Shown here: one piece after another, positions 56,869 to 64,000 of the stretch
Layout of the letters: every line of letters begins with the position of its first letter
How positions within the stretch are numbered: position 1 is the first letter of the stretch
DNA from: Luteimicrobium sp049844995
Lineage (GTDB): Bacteria > Actinomycetota > Actinomycetes > Actinomycetales > Cellulomonadaceae
Assembly: GCF_049844995.1 (NCBI RefSeq)
Contig: NZ_JBNCMC010000001.1
Span: forward strand, 496,001 to 560,000
DNA: 64,000 bases
Reading direction: 5' to 3'
Translations under genes and position numbers: made by a program
Notes under the pieces: generated by a model
What the model was told of the DNA's origin: nothing
The model's database searches: none
What the model saw: only the letters and a program-made list of their open reading frames with translations

Positions 56869-58059
56869 GTGACGACACCCTCGACGACGACGCCGCCCGA
56901 CCCGCTCAACACCCTCACGCTCGACCAGCTCCGGACGCGCACGAGCGTCAAGTGGCGCGAGTACGCCCCCGACGTGCTGCCGCTCTGGGTCGCCGAGATG
57001 GACGTCGTCCCGGCCCCGGGCGTGGTGGACGCGGTGTCGCGGGCGCTGCGCGACGGCGACACGGGCTACGACCACGGCTACCGGTACGCGGAGGCGTGGG
57101 CGTCGTACGCGGCCGACCGCTGGGGCTGGGACGTCGACCCGTCGCTCACCATGACCGTGGCCGACGTCATGACGGGCGTCGTGCAGGCGGTGAGCGTGCT
57201 CACGGAGCCCGGGGACGTCGTCGTCGTGAGCCCGCCGGTGTACCCGCCGTTCTACCAGTTCGTCCCGGGCTCGGGGCGTCGCGTGCTCGACGCGCCGCTC
57301 ACGTCGGAGGGCCGCCTCGACCTGGACGACGGCGGCGCTCTCGACCGGGCGTTCGCCGTCGCCCGCGCCGGTGGCCGGGCCGCCGCCTATCTGCTGGCCA
57401 ACCCGCACAACCCGACCGGCGTCGCACACACCAGGGAGGAGCTCGAGCGGCTCGTCGCGCTCGCAGACCGGCACGGCGTCCGCGTCGTGTCGGACGAGAT
57501 CCATGCCCCGCTCAGCGGGCGGCCGGGCGTCGACGACGTCCCGCCGTTCACCTCCGTCCTGCAGGTACCGGGCGGGGACCGGGCGCTCGCTCTCGTCTCG
57601 CCGTCGAAGGCGTGGAACCTCGCGGGACTGCGCGCGGCGCTGCTGGTCGCGGGCCCGGGCGCCGCCGCCGACCTGGCGCGCGTCCCGGGGCACGTGCTCG
57701 ACGGCGTCAACCACGTGGGCGTCATCGCCCAGACCGCGGCGCTCGAGACGGGCCGCGGGTGGCTGGACGACGTGCTCACGGGCCTCGACACCAACCGCGC
57801 GCTCCTCGCCGAGCTGCTCGCGGACCGCCTGCCGCAGGTCCGCTACCGCCGTGCCCACGCGACCTACCTGGCGTGGCTGGACTGCCGCGACCTGGGGCTC
57901 GGCGACGACCCGTCCCGGGCGTTCCTCGACCGCGGGCGCGTCGCTCTCAACCCCGGCCCGACGTTCGGCGCGGGCGGCGCCGGGCACGTGCGGCTCAACC
58001 TGGCGACGTCGACCGCGATCCTCACGGAGGCGGTGGCGCGGATGGCGTCGGTCGTCTGA
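56869..58059 (+). CDS. MalY/PatB-type aminotransferase, probable cystathionine beta-lyase
   Basis: A 396-residue PLP enzyme of fold type I. It has the MalY/PatB opening KWREYAPDVLPLWVAEMDVV, SPPVYPPFYQFV, NPHNPTGVAHTREEL, VSDEIHAPL and the PLP Lys247 in SPSKAWNLAGL. This subgroup usually cleaves C-S bonds of cystathionine or cysteine conjugates to give homocysteine or thiol, pyruvate and ammonia. No ribosome binding site precedes the GTG; the transcript is probably leaderless. It fits with the cystine uptake gene at 51.8 kb, although the two are not linked. Confidence 0.9.
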   Translation: MTTPSTTTPPDPLNTLTLDQLRTRTSVKWREYAPDVLPLWVAEMDVVPAPGVVDAVSRALRDGDTGYDHGYRYAEAWASYAADRWGWDVDPSLTMTVADVMTGVVQAVSVLTEPGDVVVVSPPVYPPFYQFVPGSGRRVLDAPLTSEGRLDLDDGGALDRAFAVARAGGRAAAYLLANPHNPTGVAHTREELERLVALADRHGVRVVSDEIHAPLSGRPGVDDVPPFTSVLQVPGGDRALALVSPSKAWNLAGLRAALLVAGPGAAADLARVPGHVLDGVNHVGVIAQTAALETGRGWLDDVLTGLDTNRALLAELLADRLPQVRYRRAHATYLAWLDCRDLGLGDDPSRAFLDRGRVALNPGPTFGAGGAGHVRLNLATSTAILTEAVARMASVV

Positions 58060-58152
58060 CGGCGGGCCGGTCCGGGAATTCCGGGGTTGCCACGACGGTT
58101 CGTGAGGGGGACGCTCGAAGGAGCGTCCGAGGTCAGCGTGAAGGAGCCGAGC

Positions 58153-58428
58153 ATGAAGAACGACATCCACCCCGACTACGGCTGGGTCGTGTTCCGCGAC
58201 GCGTCCGCGGACTTCTCGTTCCTGACGCGGTCGACGCTCTCCGCCGACAACACCGGCGGGCCGGGGCGCCCGGAGAAGACCGTCGAGTGGACCGACGGCA
58301 ACACGTACCCCGTGATCGACGTCGAGATCTCGTCCGCGAGCCACCCGTTCTACACGGGTACGGCGCGCGTCGTCGACACCGCCGGTCGCGTCGAGAAGTT
58401 CAACCGCCGGTACGGCCGCAAGAGCTGA
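58153..58428 (+). CDS. rpmE2: 50S ribosomal protein bL31, type B (zinc-independent)
   Basis: A 91-residue protein. The sequence MKNDIHPDYGWVVFRDASAD and SHPFYTGTARVVDTAGRVEK is that of type B L31, which lacks the Cys zinc ribbon of type A. Such paralogues replace the zinc form on ribosomes when zinc is scarce. AAGGAG lies ten bases before the ATG at 58153; the frame upstream to 58087 is not coding. It heads a four-gene set of small ribosomal proteins, though a terminator separates it from the others. Confidence 0.96.
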   Translation: MKNDIHPDYGWVVFRDASADFSFLTRSTLSADNTGGPGRPEKTVEWTDGNTYPVIDVEISSASHPFYTGTARVVDTAGRVEKFNRRYGRKS

Positions 58429-58445
58429 CGCCGCGGGTCCCTCGA

Positions 58446-58478
58446 GGACGGGTCGACCGGGAATCGGTCGGCCCGTCC
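58446..58478 (+). terminator. Hairpin terminator after rpmE2
   Basis: 14-nt arms (58446-58459 and 58465-58478, GGACGGGTCGACCG and its complement with one wobble) around GGAAT. It lies 17 nt beyond the rpmE2 stop and implies that rpmG has its own promoter in the following 65 bp. Confidence 0.7.
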
Positions 58479-58544
58479 TGGTGTTATCAGGAACGGCTCT
58501 CAAGAAGCGTGAGGGCCGTCCGACACCAGCACAGGGAGTGCCCC

Positions 58545-58715
58545 GTGGCCACCAAGCACGCCGACCTGCGACCCGTCGTCAAGCTCCGCTCGACGGCAGG
58601 CACCGGGTTCACCTACGTCACCACCAAGAACCGCCGCAACGACCCCGACCGGCTCGTGCTGCGCAAGTTCGACCCCGTCGTCCGCGAGCACGTCGACTTC
58701 CGCGAGGAGCGTTGA
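58545..58715 (+). CDS. rpmG: 50S ribosomal protein bL33 (zinc-independent form)
   Basis: A 56-residue protein from the GTG at 58545, which has AGGGAG upstream. It reads DLRPVVKLRSTAGTGFTYVT, then KNRRNDPDRLVLRKFDPVV and ends HVDFREER, the bL33 signature. The Cys pairs of the zinc-binding form are absent, so it is the C-minus type. Its stop codon overlaps the rpsN start (TGATG). Confidence 0.96.
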   Translation: MATKHADLRPVVKLRSTAGTGFTYVTTKNRRNDPDRLVLRKFDPVVREHVDFREER

Positions 58716-59020
58716 TGGCGAAGACCTCGAAGATCGCACGCGACGAGCAGCGCCGCGTCGTCGTGGAGCGGTACGCCGACCGCCGGGCCGCGCTCAAGGA
58801 CCTCGTGGCCTCGCCGGACGCGACGCCGGAGGCCAGGCACGCCGCCGTCGTCGAGCTGCAGAGGCAGCCGCGCGACGCGAGCCGCACCCGGCTGCGCAAC
58901 CGGGACGTCGTCGACGGCCGCCCCCGCGGCTACGTCGGAGCGTTCGGGCTCAGCCGGATCCGCCTGCGCCAGATGGCGCACCGCGGCGAGCTGCCGGGCG
59001 TCACGAAGTCCAGCTGGTGA
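58715..59020 (+). CDS. rpsN: 30S ribosomal protein uS14 (zinc-independent, long form)
   Basis: A 101-residue long-type S14. It begins AKTSKIARDEQRRVVVERYA, then DASRTRLRNRDVVDGRPRGY and FGLSRIRLRQMAHRGELPGV, ending KSSW. The short, zinc-binding form has CxxC motifs, which are missing here. Its start shares a base with the rpmG stop, so translation is coupled. Confidence 0.96.
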   Translation: MAKTSKIARDEQRRVVVERYADRRAALKDLVASPDATPEARHAAVVELQRQPRDASRTRLRNRDVVDGRPRGYVGAFGLSRIRLRQMAHRGELPGVTKSSW

Positions 59021-59084
59021 CCGGGTTCGCCGGCGCATCCACCACGTTCGACCGCCGGCTCGGCCGGCAGGACAGGAGCACCCC

Positions 59085-59207
59085 GTGAAGGTCCGTGCAT
59101 CGCTCCGCTCGCTCAAGGCGCGTGACGGCTCCGTCGTCGTCCGGCGCCGCGGCCGCGCGACCGTGATCAACAAGCGGAACCCCCGCTGGAAGGGGCGGCA
59201 GGGCTGA
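59085..59207 (+). CDS. rpmJ: 50S ribosomal protein bL36, second (C-minus) form
   Basis: A 40-residue protein, too short for the usual open-frame lists. From the GTG at 59085 (AGGAG eight bases upstream) it reads KVRASLRSLKARDGSVVVRR, then RGRATVINKRNPRWKGRQG. This is the L36-2/YkgO form, which lacks the Cys/His zinc ligands of ordinary L36. It follows rpsN by 64 nt and closes the zinc-independent ribosomal set. Confidence 0.95.
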   Translation: MKVRASLRSLKARDGSVVVRRRGRATVINKRNPRWKGRQG

Positions 59208-59223
59208 GCCCGCCGCCGACGTC

Positions 59224-59266
59224 GACCGGCCGCCCGTCTACCTCCGAGGTAGGCGGGCGGCCGGTC
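59224..59266. terminator. Long bidirectional terminator hairpin
   Basis: 21-nt arms (59224-59244 and 59246-59266) pair throughout with one wobble. They lie between rpmJ and the convergent znuB-type gene, with TGTTT following on the plus strand. The centre reads CTACCTC-C-GAGGTAG, the same GAGGTAG core as the family A elements. Confidence 0.78.
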
Positions 59267-59284
59267 TGTTTCACGGGTGGGCGG

Positions 59285-60190
59285 TCAGGCGCGGACGGGG
59301 TGCTCGTCGCTGACGTGGGCGGGGGCTCCGACGATCGCTCCGCCCGCCCGGTGCGAGACGCGCGCCGTCAGCCAGACGGCGAACCACACCAGGCACGCGA
59401 TCGTGACGACGACGAAGCTCGGCGGCAGGTTGAGCATCGCCGAGAACGCGAGGCCCGCCCACACCGAGACGAGCGAGATCCCGGCCGAGACGGCCATCGC
59501 GCGCCGCGGCCGGGGCGTGAGCTGGATGCCGGTCGCGGCCGGCGTCACGACGAGGGCGAACAGCAGCAGCGTCCCGACGACCTGCACGGCCATCGTCACG
59601 ACGAGGCCGAGCAGCGCCATGAACACGACGGACAGCGTCCGCACGGGCACGCCGCGCGCCTCGGCGACGTCCGAGTCGACCGACGCGAACAGCAGCGGCC
59701 GGTAGATGAGCCCGACGGCGGCCGCGAGCGCCGCCAGCATGATCGCGAACACGACGAGCTGCTCGTTGGTGATCGCGAGGAGGTTCCCGAACAGGACGTT
59801 CGTCATGGTCGACGACGACTTGGTCGCGAGCGAGTTGAAGTACAGCCCCAGCCCGGTCGCGAGGGCGAGGACCGTCCCGGTCGCGACCTCCCGGTCGGCC
59901 GCCTTCTTGCCGAGCGCGCCGATGACGAGCGCACCCCCGACGGCGAAGATCCCGAGCCCGAGGCTCACCGGGATGCCCACCAGCACGGCCCCCGTCGCGC
60001 CCGGCAGGCCGATGTGCGCCAGCGCGTGCGCGGCGAACGCCGTGTTGCGGACGATCACGAAGTAGCCGATGAGGCCCGCGGCGAGCGCCACGATCGTCCC
60101 GCCGAGCAGCGCGTTGCGCATGAAGTCCGAGGTGAGGATCTCCCACCAGTTGTCCTGGTAGGTCACGAGGTCGACGGTCCGCACGATCAC
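59285..60190 (-). CDS. znuB: Zinc/manganese-type ABC importer, permease
   Basis: A 301-residue ABC-3 family permease with about eight hydrophobic helices. Family blocks are FMRNALLGGTIVALAAGLIG, NTAFAAHALAHIGLPGATGA (shortened here), FGNLLAITNEQL and VVGTLLLFALVVTPAATGI. It moves the metal delivered by the binding protein. The ATG at 60190 overlaps the ATPase stop by 4 bases. The Zur box ahead of the operon supports zinc. Confidence 0.93.
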   Translation of the reverse strand: MIVRTVDLVTYQDNWWEILTSDFMRNALLGGTIVALAAGLIGYFVIVRNTAFAAHALAHIGLPGATGAVLVGIPVSLGLGIFAVGGALVIGALGKKAADREVATGTVLALATGLGLYFNSLATKSSSTMTNVLFGNLLAITNEQLVVFAIMLAALAAAVGLIYRPLLFASVDSDVAEARGVPVRTLSVVFMALLGLVVTMAVQVVGTLLLFALVVTPAATGIQLTPRPRRAMAVSAGISLVSVWAGLAFSAMLNLPPSFVVVTIACLVWFAVWLTARVSHRAGGAIVGAPAHVSDEHPVRA

Positions 60191-61026
60191 ACGCTCCTCA
60201 TGAACATCTCGCCCTGCGGGGTGCGCACGACCTCGATGCGCGTCCCGTACAGGTGGCTCAGCAGGTCCTCGTCGACGACCCCCGAGAGCGGCGCGTGGTG
60301 GGCGTGCCCGTCGAGGAGGTAGACGGCGCCGTCGAGCACGGACAGCAGCGGGTTGAGGTCGTGCGCGACGACGAGGATGGTGACGCCGAGGTCGTGGTTG
60401 AGGCGCCCGAGCAGGTCGACGATCTCGCGCTGGTTGCGCAGGTCGAGGGCGGCGAGGGGCTCGTCGAGGACGACCAGCCGCGGCTTGGACACGATGGCCT
60501 GCGCGATGGCCACGCGCTGCCGCTGGCCGCCCGAGAGCTGGGACACGCGCCGGTTCGCGAAGCCGGTCGCGTCGACGGCGGCGAGCGCCTCGTCGACCTG
60601 GGCGCGCTGCTCCGGGGTGGTCCGCGAGAACGCCCAGCGCGTCCCGGTGAGGCCCAGCAGCACGGCGTCGCGGGCACGGATCGCCTCGCCCGCAGTGGAC
60701 GTGTAGTCCTGCGGGACGTAGCCGATGTCCGCTCGGCCGGACGGGCCGCCGTTCCCGGGCGTGTGGCCGAGCACCTCGACCCGGCCCGACGACGTCGGGA
60801 CGAGCCCGAGGATCACCTTGAGCATCGTCGTCTTGCCGGAGCCGTTGGAGCCGATGATCGCGGTGACGGAGCCGGCGGGGATCTCGAACGTGCCCTCGGA
60901 CCAGACGAGCCGGCCGCCCCGCACGACGCTCACGTCGTCGAAGACGAGCGCCGCGGGCGTGGGGGAGGCGTCGGGCGCGGTCCCGGCGGGCGCGGGCGCC
61001 GGGGCCGCGGGCTCAGGCGTCGACAC
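60187..61026 (-). CDS. znuC: Zinc-type ABC importer, ATPase
   Basis: A 279-residue ABC ATPase. Walker A is GSNGSGKTTML at about 59-69, the Q-loop GYVPQDYTST, the signature LSGGQRQRVAIAQAI, Walker B LVVLDEPLAALD, and the switch VVAHDLNPLLS. The first 25 residues are Pro/Ala-rich. The GTG at 61026 overlaps the end of the binding-protein gene by 14 bases. A His-rich stretch, GHAHHAPL near 240, may relate to metal sensing. Confidence 0.94.
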   Translation of the reverse strand: MSTPEPAAPAPAPAGTAPDASPTPAALVFDDVSVVRGGRLVWSEGTFEIPAGSVTAIIGSNGSGKTTMLKVILGLVPTSSGRVEVLGHTPGNGGPSGRADIGYVPQDYTSTAGEAIRARDAVLLGLTGTRWAFSRTTPEQRAQVDEALAAVDATGFANRRVSQLSGGQRQRVAIAQAIVSKPRLVVLDEPLAALDLRNQREIVDLLGRLNHDLGVTILVVAHDLNPLLSVLDGAVYLLDGHAHHAPLSGVVDEDLLSHLYGTRIEVVRTPQGEMFMRSV

Positions 61027-61966
61027 CGAGGGCCTTCGCGAGCTCGGTGAGCTGGGACACCTGCCAATCCTCGAACGACGACGCGCCCGGCGCCACCGTC
61101 TCCGTGACCTCGACGACCGGCACGCCTGCCTGCTCGGCGGTGTGGCGGACCTGCTCGGGGATCGACCCCTCGGTCTGCGTGTTGTCGATCAGGACGTCGA
61201 TCTCGTGGCCGGCGAGCGCGTCCTGGAAGGCCTTGAGGTCCGCGGGCGACGGGTCGGACTCGTTGGCGGCGGCCCGCGCGAACCCCGCGGGCGTCTTGTC
61301 CACGAGCCCGACGGCCTGCGCCATGTAGTCGAACACCCCCTCGGTCGCGCCGTACGTCCTGCCGGCCGCCTCGGTCTTGAGCTTCGCGACGAGGTCCGTG
61401 TACGGCGCGAGGTCCTTCGTCAGGGCGGCGCGCTGCTGCTCGAGGTAGTCCTTCGCGTCGGGGGAGAGGGTCTCGAGCTCCCGCGTGACGGCGTCGGACA
61501 CCCGCGCGACGTCGTCCGGCGAGTACCAGAGGTGCGGGTTGGCGCCGTCGGCCGCGCCGACGACCTGGCCCGCGTCGAGGACGGCCGCGCCCTTGGCGGC
61601 GCTGGCGGCGAGCTTGGACGCCCAGGGGTCGTAGTCGGCGCCGTTCACGACGACGAGGTCCGCCTTGACGAACTTCCCGGCGTCCGCGGGGGTCGGCTCG
61701 TAGTCGTGGGGGTCGACGGACGAGCTCGCGATGACCGTGGTCACGTGCGTGCAGTCGCCGCCGAGCCTGCTGACGAGGTCTCCCCACTGGTCGACGCTGA
61801 CGACCACGTCGACCGGCGCGGTGGGGCAGTCGCCGGTCTCCGCGGCGGCGTCGGTGTCGCCCGAGGAGGAGCACGCGGCGAGGGTCAGCAGGGTGGCCGC
61901 GGCGAGCGCGCCGGTGGCCGCACGGGTGCGTCGGCGGCGTCGGGAGGGGGTGGCGCGGCTGCTCAT
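61013..61966 (-). CDS. znuA: Zinc-type ABC importer, binding lipoprotein
   Basis: A 317-residue cluster A-I metal-binding protein. The lipobox LLTLAACSS shows lipid anchoring. VVVSVDQWGDLVSRLGGD opens the fold. Metal-ligand candidates are His in SSVDPHDYEPTPAD, His in GANPHLWYSPDDV, and acidic or His residues in the late GHEIDVLIDNTQTEGSIPEQ. I chose the ATG at 61966; an ATG at 61978 is possible. Both lie just downstream of the Zur-like box at 61981-61995. Confidence 0.93.
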   Translation of the reverse strand: MSSRATPSRRRRRTRAATGALAAATLLTLAACSSSGDTDAAAETGDCPTAPVDVVVSVDQWGDLVSRLGGDCTHVTTVIASSSVDPHDYEPTPADAGKFVKADLVVVNGADYDPWASKLAASAAKGAAVLDAGQVVGAADGANPHLWYSPDDVARVSDAVTRELETLSPDAKDYLEQQRAALTKDLAPYTDLVAKLKTEAAGRTYGATEGVFDYMAQAVGLVDKTPAGFARAAANESDPSPADLKAFQDALAGHEIDVLIDNTQTEGSIPEQVRHTAEQAGVPVVEVTETVAPGASSFEDWQVSQLTELAKALGVDA

Positions 61967-61980
61967 ACGCCTAACCATAA

Positions 61981-61995
61981 TGAGAATCCTTCTCG
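61981..61995. promoter_or_regulatory. Zur box TGAGAATCCTTCTCG
   Basis: The sequence fits the Fur/Zur-type pattern TGAnAAnnnTTnTCA, with the perfect arms GAGAA and TTCTC. It lies directly upstream of the znuA start, next to a -10-like TATGGT (minus strand, about 61972-61977). Zinc-loaded Zur bound here would block the operon. Confidence 0.72.
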
Positions 61996-62155
61996 GGAAG
62001 CAAACCGCGTGACGCACGTCCCGGCCTGTCGAGTGCGCATCAGTGCCGCGGATTCCCTAGAGTTGGGCCGACGTCCGGCGGTCCCGGACGGGCCGCAGAG
62101 CTGACGAGGGCCCGTTGGCCGCCGTCGGCGCAGTCCACACGATGAAGGGAATGGC

Positions 62156-62437
62156 ATGTCGCTCAACAAGTCCGAGCTCGTCTCGGCCATCGCGGAGAAG
62201 TCCGAGCTCACCAAGGCGCAGGCCGAGGACGCACTCAACGCCTTCCAGGAGGTGCTGATCGAGTCGCTCGGCAAGGGCGAGGCCGTCAAGCTCACGGGCC
62301 TGCTCTCGGTCGAGCGCGTCGAGCGCGCCGCCCGCACCGGGCGCAACCCGCGCACCGGCGAGGAGATCGCCATCCCCGCCGGCTTCGGCGTGAAGCTCTC
62401 GGCCGGCAGCCTGCTGAAGAAGGCCGTCTCCGCCTGA
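62156..62437 (+). CDS. hup: DNA-binding protein HU
   Basis: A 93-residue histone-like protein. It begins SLNKSELVSAIAEKSELTKA and has the DNA-binding arm signature VERAARTGRNPRTGEEIAIP, then FGVKLSAGSLLKKAV. It bends and compacts DNA. There is no C-terminal Lys/Ala tail, so it is the short HU rather than the HupB/HupS tail form. GAAGGGA lies before the ATG at 62156. A terminator follows. Confidence 0.97.
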   Translation: MSLNKSELVSAIAEKSELTKAQAEDALNAFQEVLIESLGKGEAVKLTGLLSVERVERAARTGRNPRTGEEIAIPAGFGVKLSAGSLLKKAVSA

Positions 62438-62448
62438 GACCCACCACT

Positions 62449-62480
62449 CGAGGGGCCGCACGTCCGCGTGCGGCCCCTCG
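62449..62480 (+). terminator. Hairpin terminator after hup
   Basis: Perfect 14-nt arms (62449-62462 and 62467-62480, CGAGGGGCCGCACG and its complement) with a TCCG loop, 11 nt after the hup stop. Confidence 0.78.
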
Positions 62481-62539
62481 CGTCGTCTCCGGCGGGCCGC
62501 GCGGCCGCCGGTAGAGTGACGGCGCCCGAGGGGAGTGCC

Positions 62540-63010
62540 ATGCCCGACGTCCGACGCCGCCCCCACCACCTCGACCCGCTGCTGCTGCTCGTGGTCGCGC
62601 TGGGCGGTGGGCTCGGGACCTGCGCGCGCTACGGGCTCACGAAGATCCTCCTGCCCGAGCACGGGCTGCCCGTCGCCACGCTCGCCGCCAACCTCGCGGG
62701 CGCGTTCCTGCTCGGCGTCCTGCTCGAGCTCCTCGTCCGCGCGGGGCGCGAGACGCGCGGCCGCCGGCTGCTGCGGCTCGGCGTCGGCACCGGGTTCATG
62801 GGCGGCTTCACCACCTTCTCCAGCCTCGCGCTCGAGGTCGAGCGCCTGCTGCAGGGCGGCCGGGTCGGGCTCGCGCTCGCGTACGGGCTGGGGAGCGTCG
62901 TCGTCGGCTTCGCGGTCTGCCTCGCCGGCGTGGCACTCTCGGCGCGCCACCACCGGCGCCTCGTCGTGCTCCTGCCCCGCGACCCCGACGCCCCGGAGCC
63001 CTGGCCGTGA
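62540..63010 (+). CDS. crcB: Fluoride channel subunit FluC/CrcB 1
   Basis: A 156-residue protein with four hydrophobic helices. Channel motifs are GGGLGTCARYGL (helix 1), ANLAGAFLLGVL with the pore Asn, and GFMGGFTTFSSLALE with the Phe-box and the Na+-site break. It exports F- as one half of a dual-topology dimer. The ATG at 62540 has GGGAG upstream. It overlaps the second fluC by 4 bases. No fluoride riboswitch could be matched upstream; a palindrome CCGGCGG...CCGCCGG (62490-62513) lies there instead. Confidence 0.93.
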   Translation: MPDVRRRPHHLDPLLLLVVALGGGLGTCARYGLTKILLPEHGLPVATLAANLAGAFLLGVLLELLVRAGRETRGRRLLRLGVGTGFMGGFTTFSSLALEVERLLQGGRVGLALAYGLGSVVVGFAVCLAGVALSARHHRRLVVLLPRDPDAPEPWP

Positions 63011-63390
63011 GCGGGGCGCTCGCCTGGGTGCTGGTGTGCGTGCTGGGTGGCGTCGGCGCGGCGACCCGCTTCGTCGTCGACGGCGCGGTCAAGGGTCGCT
63101 GGACGCACGCCTTCCCCGTCGCGACGTTCCTCATCAACGTGAGCGGGTCGTTGGTGATCGGCGTGCTCGCGGGCGCGCTCGCGTACGGGCCGCTCGACGC
63201 CGACGGCTACCTGCTGCTCGCGACGGGCTTCTGCGGCGGGTACACCACGTTCTCGACGGCGATGGTCGAGACCGTCCGGCTCGTCCAGGCCGGCGAGGTG
63301 GGGCGGGCCGTCGGCAGCGGTCTCGGCACCCTCGTCGTGTGCGTCGGGGCCGCCGCGCTCGGCGTGGGGCTGGCGGCGCTGGTCTGGTGA
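63007..63390 (+). CDS. crcB: Fluoride channel subunit FluC/CrcB 2
   Basis: A 127-residue partner of the preceding subunit. Motifs are GGVGAATRFVVDG, FLINVSGSLVIGV (pore Asn) and GFCGGYTTFSTAMVE. Tandem fluC genes usually encode an antiparallel heterodimer, in which the two proteins insert in opposite directions. The GTG at 63007 overlaps the upstream stop (GTGA). Confidence 0.93.
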   Translation: MSGALAWVLVCVLGGVGAATRFVVDGAVKGRWTHAFPVATFLINVSGSLVIGVLAGALAYGPLDADGYLLLATGFCGGYTTFSTAMVETVRLVQAGEVGRAVGSGLGTLVVCVGAAALGVGLAALVW

Positions 63391-63424
63391 GCGCCGGGTC
63401 CGCCCGGCCTGGTTGACTCGGGCC

Positions 63425-64000
63425 ATGAGAAGGGTGCTGGTGCTGGGCGGGACGGGCTGGCTCGGCCGCGAGATCGCCGCGCGGGCCGTGGCGGCCGGCG
63501 CCGAGGCCGTGTGCGTGGCGCGTGGACGCTCGGGTGCGGTGCCCGCCGGGGCGCGGCTGGTGGCGGCCGACCGGACCGGGCCCGGCGCCTACGACGCGCT
63601 CGAGGGGGAGTGGGACGAGGTCGTCGAGCTCTCGTACGCGCCGGGCCTCGTCGGGCCCGCGCTCGAGGCCCTCGCGGACCGCGCCCGCCACTGGACCCTC
63701 GTCTCGACGGTCTCGGTCTACCGCCGCCACGACGTGCCTGGCGCGGACGAGTCGGCCGACGTCGTCGAGCCCGACGGCCTCGCCGACTACGGGCAGGCCA
63801 AGGTCGCGGCCGAGCGGGCCACGGCCGCCGCGGTCGGCGACCGCCTGCTCGTGGTGCGCCCGGGGCTGATCGTGGGGCCCGGCGACCTGAGTGACCGCTT
63901 CGGGTACTGGCCGGCCCGCCTGAGCCGCGGGGGACGGGTGCTCGCGCCGGTGAACGCCGGCGGGCACGTGCAGGCGATCGACGTCGGCGACCTCGCGGGC
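63425..64000 (+). CDS. NAD-dependent epimerase/dehydratase-like protein (partial)
   Basis: The first 192 codons are in the window with no stop. A Rossmann start MRRVLVLGGTGWLGREIAAR is followed by VELSYAPGLVGPALEALADR, the catalytic-region LVSTVSVYRRHDV with DYGQAKVAAERA (Tyr-x-x-x-Lys) near 120-128, and VVRPGLIVGPGD. This is an extended SDR, as found in nucleotide-sugar or isoflavone-type reductases. TTGACT ends 6 nt before the ATG and may be the -10 box of a leaderless mRNA. The substrate is unknown. Confidence 0.85.
   Translation, partial: MRRVLVLGGTGWLGREIAARAVAAGAEAVCVARGRSGAVPAGARLVAADRTGPGAYDALEGEWDEVVELSYAPGLVGPALEALADRARHWTLVSTVSVYRRHDVPGADESADVVEPDGLADYGQAKVAAERATAAAVGDRLLVVRPGLIVGPGDLSDRFGYWPARLSRGGRVLAPVNAGGHVQAIDVGDLAG

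Noticed and set aside
58060..58152. Zur box before rpmE2 (and at 58479-58544 before rpmG)
   Set aside because: No sequence fitting TGAnAAnnnTTnTCA was found, although regulation by Zur is expected from the family.
62481..62539. Fluoride riboswitch before the fluC pair
   Set aside because: The space between the hup terminator and the start is under 60 bp and holds only a simple GC palindrome, without the crcB-motif core.
1..64000. CRISPR arrays, tRNA or rRNA genes, insertion sequences
   Set aside because: No regularly spaced repeats, no cloverleaf or rRNA-like segment, and no transposase-like protein were found. The palindromes described lack flanking target duplications that I could confirm.

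Overview
The window is about 64 kb of very GC-rich DNA with strong G/C bias at third codon positions. It has many GTG starts, many promoters whose -10 box lies 6-7 nt before the start codon (leaderless transcripts), and actinobacterial hallmarks: TRASH-free alternative ribosomal proteins beside a Zur-type zinc transporter, an ECF42-type sigma factor with a DGPF/YCII partner, a cysteine leader peptide, and a CelR/CebR-type operator. I infer an actinobacterium of the Cellulomonadaceae/Promicromonosporaceae type (for example Cellulosimicrobium-like). This is inference from style and content; no rRNA or marker tree was available. I found no tRNA, rRNA, transposase, integrase, phage cluster or CRISPR array.

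Layout. 1-6.9 kb: small membrane proteins, two acetyltransferases, a CPA1 Na+/H+ antiporter, pyrE, a hydrolase and a P-loop kinase. 7-14.2 kb: an ABC-F ATPase, a divergent HxlR regulator/quinone oxidoreductase pair with a palindromic operator, a tandem GNAT, an MFS exporter and an SRPBCC gene with twin operators. 14.2-19.2 kb: thiC behind a TPP riboswitch, then a TetR regulator with an odd coiled-coil tail and a Drr-type ABC exporter. 19.7-24.5 kb: a methionine-type ABC importer (Q, N, I), a Tam-like methyltransferase and a fatty acid desaturase. 24.7-30.3 kb: pgi, a GH15-like glycosidase, VOC proteins and a phosphotransferase. 30.4-35.9 kb: a large secreted S8 protease with a HAF-repeat C-terminus, followed by a TrmB/LuxR-like regulator. 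35.9-40.4 kb: a 5'-3' exonuclease, a NarL-type two-component system and small membrane proteins.

40.5-43.5 kb is different. It holds a frameshifted gene, then a HipA-like kinase gene overlapping a HIRAN-like gene, convergent with a DEDDy 3'-5' exonuclease. These genes have visibly lower GC than their surroundings and are my best candidate for an accessory, possibly undescribed system. 43.5-52.1 kb: a phosphotransferase, SDR and XRE regulator, the ECF42/YCII pair, an amidohydrolase, a GNAT behind a perfect CelR box, and a DAACS symporter (probably cystine) preceded by a 23-codon Cys leader peptide. 52.2-58.1 kb: a DksA-like protein, CorA, a PD-(D/E)XK-like nuclease gene bracketed by two matching palindromes, an alpha/beta hydrolase that lacks its nucleophile, and a MalY-type C-S lyase. 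58.1-62.0 kb: the zinc-independent ribosomal set rpmE2-rpmG-rpsN-rpmJ and a convergent znuACB-type operon with a Zur box. 62.1-64 kb: HU, a FluC pair and a truncated epimerase.

A recurring feature is a set of 35-120 bp palindromes, usually a long outer stem around a second inner hairpin. They lie between genes and in one case inside the 3' end of a histidine kinase gene. They fall into a few sequence families and are described one by one.
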